Origin: Paludibacteraceae bacterium
GTDB taxonomy: Bacteria; Bacteroidota; Bacteroidia; Bacteroidales; Paludibacteraceae
Reading direction: 5' to 3'
Length of the DNA stretch: 64,000 nucleotides
NCBI GenBank assembly: GCA_017477325.1
Contig: JAFUWV010000009.1
Span: 20,398 to 84,397, forward strand
Shown here: positions 60,476 through 64,000 of the stretch, one piece after another
Layout of the letters: each line of letters opens with the position of its first letter
How positions within the stretch are numbered: position 1 is the first letter of the stretch
Notes under the pieces: model-generated
Told to the model about the DNA's origin: nothing
Databases searched by the model: none
Seen by the model: only the letters and a program-made list of their open reading frames with translations
Position numbers and translations under genes: made by a program

Positions 60476-60730
60476 CTCATATCGCCCTAATGCACGCACT
60501 GCACGGACAAGTAACACTATAACTGACAAAACATGGATAGTTATTGGCGAAAAATCGGATGACTGATAATCTTTTGTTAGTCAGAGTTGCGTAGTATAAA
60601 GAAGACATCTGCGTAATCTGCGCGAGGATAATAAGATCCGAAAAGAATCCCAGTAACATCTGCGTCATCTGCGCGAGGATAAAAGAACTATGCATTATGA
60701 ATTAATTTAACTGCGCGAGGAAGAAGGAAG
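60476..60730. repeat. CATCTGCG and ATGCATT repeats between operons
   Basis: Two copies of a CATCTGCG(T/C)..ATCTGCGCGAGGATAA element (60605-60631 and 60657-60683), an ATTATGAATTAA word, and one more CTGCGCGAGG. No gene is seen. Confidence 0.8.
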
Positions 60731-60762
60731 TTTGCTTGTTTCGACAATTTATTGTAACTTTG
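60731..60762 (+). promoter_or_regulatory. promoter of the GT-C type gene
   Basis: TTTG (60731-60734), 20 bases, TAACTTTG (60755-60762): a consensus-like Bacteroidales promoter feeding into the tandem-repeat leader. Confidence 0.8.
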
Positions 60763-60770
60763 CAGCGAAA

Positions 60771-60889
60771 AGTCGCCCGAAAAAGTGTATACTTATGCTA
60801 AAAGTCGCCCGAAAAAGTGTATACTTATGCTAAAAAGTCGCCCGAAAAAGTGTGTGCTTACGCTAAAAAGTCGCCCGAAAAAGTGTTAA
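60771..60889 (+). repeat. four tandem 32-33-base leader repeats encoding short peptides
   Basis: Units start at 60771, 60803, 60836 and 60869 (AGTCGCCCGAAAAAGTGT, then ATACTTATGCTAAA; the third has GTGCTTACGCT). The ATG at 60795 gives a 12-codon peptide. The ATG at 60827 gives MLKSRPKKCVLTLKSRPKKC, stopping at 60887-60889, six bases before the main start. Confidence 0.85.
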
Positions 60890-60895
60890 TAAGCT

Positions 60896-62359
60896 TTGAA
60901 TCAGTTTATACCTAAATATATCACGCAGAACGCACTGGTGCTCTATCTGTTTATACTCGCTCTGGTGAGTCTGGTGTTTATGAACTATGCCCTGCGCTGG
61001 TATTTCATGCTGTTCGGCATAGTGGAGGTGGTCAGTTTCTTCTATTTCAGCAACTATCTGACCAAAGCCTGGGGCAACTACTCCCCGCGCCGTTTCGCTC
61101 GCGACCTTTTCGGTTGGGCACTCGCTCTGCGCGTAGCTTTCGTCATCTTCAGCTATTTCTTCTATGAGGCAGAGACCGGCATCCCGTTCGACTACGGAGC
61201 AGCCGATGCCCTCTTCTACGACGACATGGGCAAGTACGGGGCGTCGCTGCTTAGCAATGGCGAACTGGACCTCTATCCCAAGATGCAGAAATACTCGGGC
61301 GGTGCAGGTTTCTCAGATATGGGTTACCCTATATATCTCTCTGTCATATATTATCTTACTGGCGACAGCATCATCCTGACTCGTATCATCAAGGCTGTCT
61401 GGGGCGCTTGGACTGTGCTGCTGGTCTATCGCCTGGCGCAGCGCAACTTCGGGGAGCATACGGCGCGTATGGCTGCCATCTTGTGCATGCTCATGCCTAA
61501 CCTCATATACTACTGCGGCTCCCACCTGAAAGAGACGGAGATGGTGTTCATGGAGATACTCTTCATCGAGCGTGCCGACCACGTGATGCGGCAGGGTAAG
61601 TTCATCTTTAGCGAAGTGCTGACAGTGGTGCTGGTGGGTATGTACCTGTTCATGTTCCGCACAGTGCTTGCCGCAGTGCTCTTCATCGCCTTCTTCATGG
61701 CGCTCACCATGAGCAGCACGCGCATCGTGAACTGGGGTAGGAGGCTGCTGGTCATCCTGCTCGGGCTAACGCTCATAGGAGTGGTGTTCGGCAACCGTAT
61801 CGACGAAGAAGTCCGGCAAGTGACAGATGTTAACGTAATCGAGCAGCAGCAGCGCAACATGCAATGGCGCTCCACGCGTGGAGAGAAAGAAGGCACCAAC
61901 AACCGTTTTATCCGATATGCCAGTGCCTCCGTCTTTGCTCCTATGATATTCACGCTGCCTTTCCCCACTATGGTGGAGACTCCCGGCCAGGAGAACCAGA
62001 AGATGATTCACGGAGGCAACTATTGCAAGAACATAACCTCGTTTTTCACCATTATTGCCGTTGTTATGCTCATCTGGCCGTACAACTGGCGCAAGCGGCT
62101 TCTGGACGGAGAGTGGCGCAAGCACTTGCTGCCGTTGGCGGTGCTCGGGGGCTATCTGGTGGTGCTGGTTTTCAGCAGCTTCGCTCATTCCGAGCGTTTT
62201 CACCTGCCTTCCGTACCACTGGCAATGATGTTTGCTGCATACGGTATCAGTCGCTTCAACCCCAAGTGGAAACGTTGGTACTGGCTCTGGCTGGCAGTCA
62301 TCTTCGTTGCCTGTGTAGGCTGGGCATGGTTAAAACTCGCCGGACGCGGTATGGTGTGA
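60896..62359 (+). CDS. polytopic membrane glycosyltransferase-like protein (GT-C/PMT type)
   Basis: A 487-residue membrane protein with about 10-11 helices. The first periplasmic loop has acidic DALFYDDMGKYGASLL, as in GT-C enzymes such as the PMT/ArnT group, and SGGAGFSDMGYPIYLSVIYYLTGDS follows. A later periplasmic region is soluble (about 305-365; GNRIDEEVRQVTDVNVIEQQQRN). It would use a polyprenyl-phosphate sugar outside the membrane. The start is TTG at 60896; no ATG gives the first helix. Translation may be tied to the short peptides in the leader. Confidence 0.65.
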   Translation: MNQFIPKYITQNALVLYLFILALVSLVFMNYALRWYFMLFGIVEVVSFFYFSNYLTKAWGNYSPRRFARDLFGWALALRVAFVIFSYFFYEAETGIPFDYGAADALFYDDMGKYGASLLSNGELDLYPKMQKYSGGAGFSDMGYPIYLSVIYYLTGDSIILTRIIKAVWGAWTVLLVYRLAQRNFGEHTARMAAILCMLMPNLIYYCGSHLKETEMVFMEILFIERADHVMRQGKFIFSEVLTVVLVGMYLFMFRTVLAAVLFIAFFMALTMSSTRIVNWGRRLLVILLGLTLIGVVFGNRIDEEVRQVTDVNVIEQQQRNMQWRSTRGEKEGTNNRFIRYASASVFAPMIFTLPFPTMVETPGQENQKMIHGGNYCKNITSFFTIIAVVMLIWPYNWRKRLLDGEWRKHLLPLAVLGGYLVVLVFSSFAHSERFHLPSVPLAMMFAAYGISRFNPKWKRWYWLWLAVIFVACVGWAWLKLAGRGMV

Positions 62360-62362
62360 TGG

Positions 62363-62764
62363 GGGGAGTGGTTACTGGTGCCTCGCAATTGTGCCGCAAC
62401 CATCATCGTCCACCGGACGATAAATGGGTGACGGGTTACTGGTTACTGGACTGATAATCCTTTGGATTATCCTAAAAATAAAGCGTATTATTTAATCGCA
62501 TTATCCCCCATCAAGCACAGCAAAGCAGATCGTTCGAGGCAATGCCGAGATAAGAACTATGCTCGAAGATGGAGAGCGGAAGCCCTAGTCACTTTAATGA
62601 GCGCGGAGCGTTCAGTCCGTGTGACCTTGGTGCTGTACAGTTTACAGATCGTACCCCTTGCGGGTAAAGCACATTTATGATCGTACCCCCTAGTGGGGGT
62701 TAAGAACGCGAGGGCGTGGTGGGTGTGTTTCTTAAGATAAAGCGAGTGGTTTGAGCCGCTCGCT
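62363..62764. repeat. core element, GATCGTTC element and GATCGTACCCC hairpins
   Basis: 62368-62452 is a forward core copy (gtgcctcgcaattgtgccgc, aaccatcatcgtccaccgga) with GGTTACTGG words. 62518-62557 is a GATCGTTC..GATAAGAAC copy. At 62647-62700 GATCGTACCCC occurs twice, with TACCCcttgcGGGTA and ACCCCCtagtGGGGGT hairpins. No gene is supported in this ~500-base stretch. Confidence 0.8.
62741..62764 (+). terminator. terminator-like hairpin before the Fic gene
   Basis: AGCGAGTGG (62741-62749) pairs with CCGCTCGCT (62756-62764) with one G-U pair, followed by TATTCAATTATATTATTTG. Confidence 0.5.
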
Positions 62765-62813
62765 TATTCAATTATATTATTTGCATTTTTTTAAAAAAAA
62801 CTGTGGCAAATAC

Positions 62814-62887
62814 TTGCATGTGAATATAATTATTTGTAACTTTGCACCCGATTTGGTGGTAAGCATACCACTAAATATGGTGGTAAG
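62814..62887 (+). promoter_or_regulatory. Fic promoter with GTGGTA operator-like repeats
   Basis: TTG (62814) and TAACTTTG (62837-62844), 20 bases apart. Then ATTTGGTGGTA (62851-62861) and TACCACTAAAT (62866-62876) form an inverted repeat, followed by another ATGGTGGTAAG (62877-62887). Confidence 0.65.
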
Positions 62888-62888
62888 T

Positions 62889-63959
62889 ATGGAAAATAAG
62901 AAACTAGAAACAGCATTTGAGAGGTGGCAAAGTATCCAGCCCCTGTCAGAGAACGACCGCGAACGATTGAGTCGGCGGTTTACCGTTGATTTTAACTATA
63001 ATAGCAACCATATTGAGGGCAACACGCTTACGTATGGTCAGACGGAATTATTGTTGCTATTTGGCAAAGTTGCCGGCGAAGCCGATTTTCGGGACTACGA
63101 GGAGATGAAAGCGAGCAACGTGGGCTTAAAAATGATGTTACAGGAAGCGACAGAAAGTAAGTTGCCGCTTACACAAAACTTCATCCGTACGCTCCATCGC
63201 ACGCTCTTGCGCGAAGATTTTACGGTATACCGTACGCTGCCGGGAGGAGTGCAAACTTCTTACACGATACATGCGGGACAATATAAGACGCGTCCTAATT
63301 CTGTCATCACGCGCTACGGGAATCGCTTTGAATACGCATCACCGGAAGAAACTCCGGCATTGATGACCGACCTGGTGGACTGGTATAATAAGGCAGAGGA
63401 AGAAGGCAAACTTACACCGATAGAATTAGCCATCCTTTTCCACTATCGGTATATCCGTATTCACCCATTTGAAGATGGTAATGGACGTATAGCTCGACTG
63501 ATGTTAAACTACATCCTATCTCGGCATAATTTGCCCATGATAGTAGTTCGCAGCCGCCTTAAACAAGCGTATCTTGAAGCTTTGCACCAAGCAGACCTAA
63601 TAGTAGGTGCCACGCCGGCTGATGGAGCACACGCATCGTTAAAACAAATACGTCCGTTCCACAAGCACATGGTAAATCTTATTACAAAGGAAGTGGAGAA
63701 TGACGTGCTGTTTGTGACAGAGAAAGATGAGAACGTGTGGTGGTATGACGGAGAACGAATCGCCTTCCGAACTCCCACGTACGCTAAGATCCTTCGTGAA
63801 TTGCAAATAGAGTCCAATGCTACTCTGGCGTACTTGCAACAAGAAATAGGTATCAATCGTTCTGCGCTGCAAAAAATGCTGCAATTCTTGCAAGAGAAAG
63901 GCTACGTGCAGAAAGATGATAATGGTGCATGGAGAGTGTTTATTACTCCTTCTAATTAA
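62889..63959 (+). CDS. Fic-family AMP-transferase-type protein (class II, self-inhibited)
   Basis: A 356-residue Fic protein. The inhibitory helix motif SNHIEGN is at 39-45 (S/TxxxEG/N, N-terminal to the core, hence class II). The catalytic loop HPFEDGNGRIAR is at 192-203 (HPFx(D/E)GNGR complete). A C-terminal winged helix (AYLQQEIGINRSALQKMLQFLQEKGYV) may bind DNA. It would transfer AMP from ATP to a protein hydroxyl when inhibition is released. The ATG at 62889 is preferred (alternative 62877); a frame to 62751 runs through the promoter and is rejected. Confidence 0.9.
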   Translation: MENKKLETAFERWQSIQPLSENDRERLSRRFTVDFNYNSNHIEGNTLTYGQTELLLLFGKVAGEADFRDYEEMKASNVGLKMMLQEATESKLPLTQNFIRTLHRTLLREDFTVYRTLPGGVQTSYTIHAGQYKTRPNSVITRYGNRFEYASPEETPALMTDLVDWYNKAEEEGKLTPIELAILFHYRYIRIHPFEDGNGRIARLMLNYILSRHNLPMIVVRSRLKQAYLEALHQADLIVGATPADGAHASLKQIRPFHKHMVNLITKEVENDVLFVTEKDENVWWYDGERIAFRTPTYAKILRELQIESNATLAYLQQEIGINRSALQKMLQFLQEKGYVQKDDNGAWRVFITPSN

Positions 63960-64000
63960 TCTCACTCCCTAATTCCCTCATTCACTCACTCACTCATTCA
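63960..64000. repeat. TCACTCAT tandem repeat at the window edge
   Basis: CTCATTCACTCACTCACTC words start directly after the Fic stop and run off the window. Confidence 0.7.

Noticed and set aside
60771-60889. Tandem repeats as a CRISPR array
   Set aside because: Units are adjacent with no unique spacers and no cas genes are present.
1-64000. Insertion sequences, integrase or att sites
   Set aside because: No transposase or recombinase motif was found in any frame; the dispersed repeats have no coding capacity of their own.

Overview
The window comes from a member of the Bacteroidales (Prevotella/Bacteroides-like). The support is the promoter style (TTTG, about 20 bases, TAnnTTTG, with the TAnnTTTG box seen at least fourteen times), a DUF5103 type IX secretion plug protein, a Bacteroidota-type V-ATPase operon containing DUF2764, and an aryl-polyene/flexirubin-like gene set. 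No rRNA, tRNA, CRISPR array, transposase or integrase was found. No genus or species can be fixed from the sequence alone.

Layout. (1) Bases 1-7813: the right part of an aryl-polyene/flexirubin-like lipid-pigment cluster, with ketosynthase, small flippase-like protein, LolA-like carrier, fused glycosyltransferase-acyltransferase, esterase, PaaK-like ligase and MMPL exporter. (2) 7844-20330: housekeeping genes (T9SS plug, recR, HAD, GNAT, gcvT, pepT, 2-hydroxyacid dehydrogenase, lpdA, mnmA, S37-type peptidase). (3) 20503-25851: the first three genes of a V-ATPase operon, cut short after subunit A, then a small unknown gene and an aminotransferase. (4) 26038-47193: an AAA/DUF4143 ATPase, then an AT-rich O-antigen/capsule locus (Wzt-type ABC ATPase, three FdtA-like isomerases, seven glycosyltransferases or likely ones, a deacetylase, FdtC-like acetyltransferase, FdtB-like aminotransferase). 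A defence-like island (DUF1016 nuclease, AIPR, MBL, 4-TM protein, MBL) sits in its middle at about 38.2-44.4 kb. (5) 47250-53983: a small replication and lysis module without virion genes: a winged-helix protein whose gene carries iterons, a DnaB-type helicase, four ~100-residue proteins of similar layout, and holin-like, DUF5675 and spanin-like genes. (6) 54117-64000: AbiE toxin-antitoxin pair, a second ATPase, more polysaccharide genes (GT2, WecB, GT32-type, GT-C type) and a Fic protein.

Genes in 27.6-47.2 kb should together make and export a dTDP-Fuc3NAc/Qui3NAc-containing glycan. RmlA/RmlB and the Wzm permease are not in the window and must lie elsewhere.

The most unusual trait is the number of phrase-like repeat families filling the gaps between genes: GTAACC/GGTTACTGG with a ~60-base core, AAACTTTACAAACTT, ATTATGCATTATGAATT, TTTAAACATTAAAC with GCCTC..GAGGC hairpins, and GATCGTTC..GATAAG. 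They supply stop codons and C-termini, and have entered coding sequence in frame in at least three genes. Two cargo-like genes, the DUF4143 ATPase and the DUF1016 nuclease, are each bracketed by direct repeats. Two promoters carry long inverted repeats whose left arm starts on the -7 TTTG. The best candidate for an undescribed system is the AIPR/MBL/4-TM/MBL island, followed by the iteron/DnaB/small-protein module.
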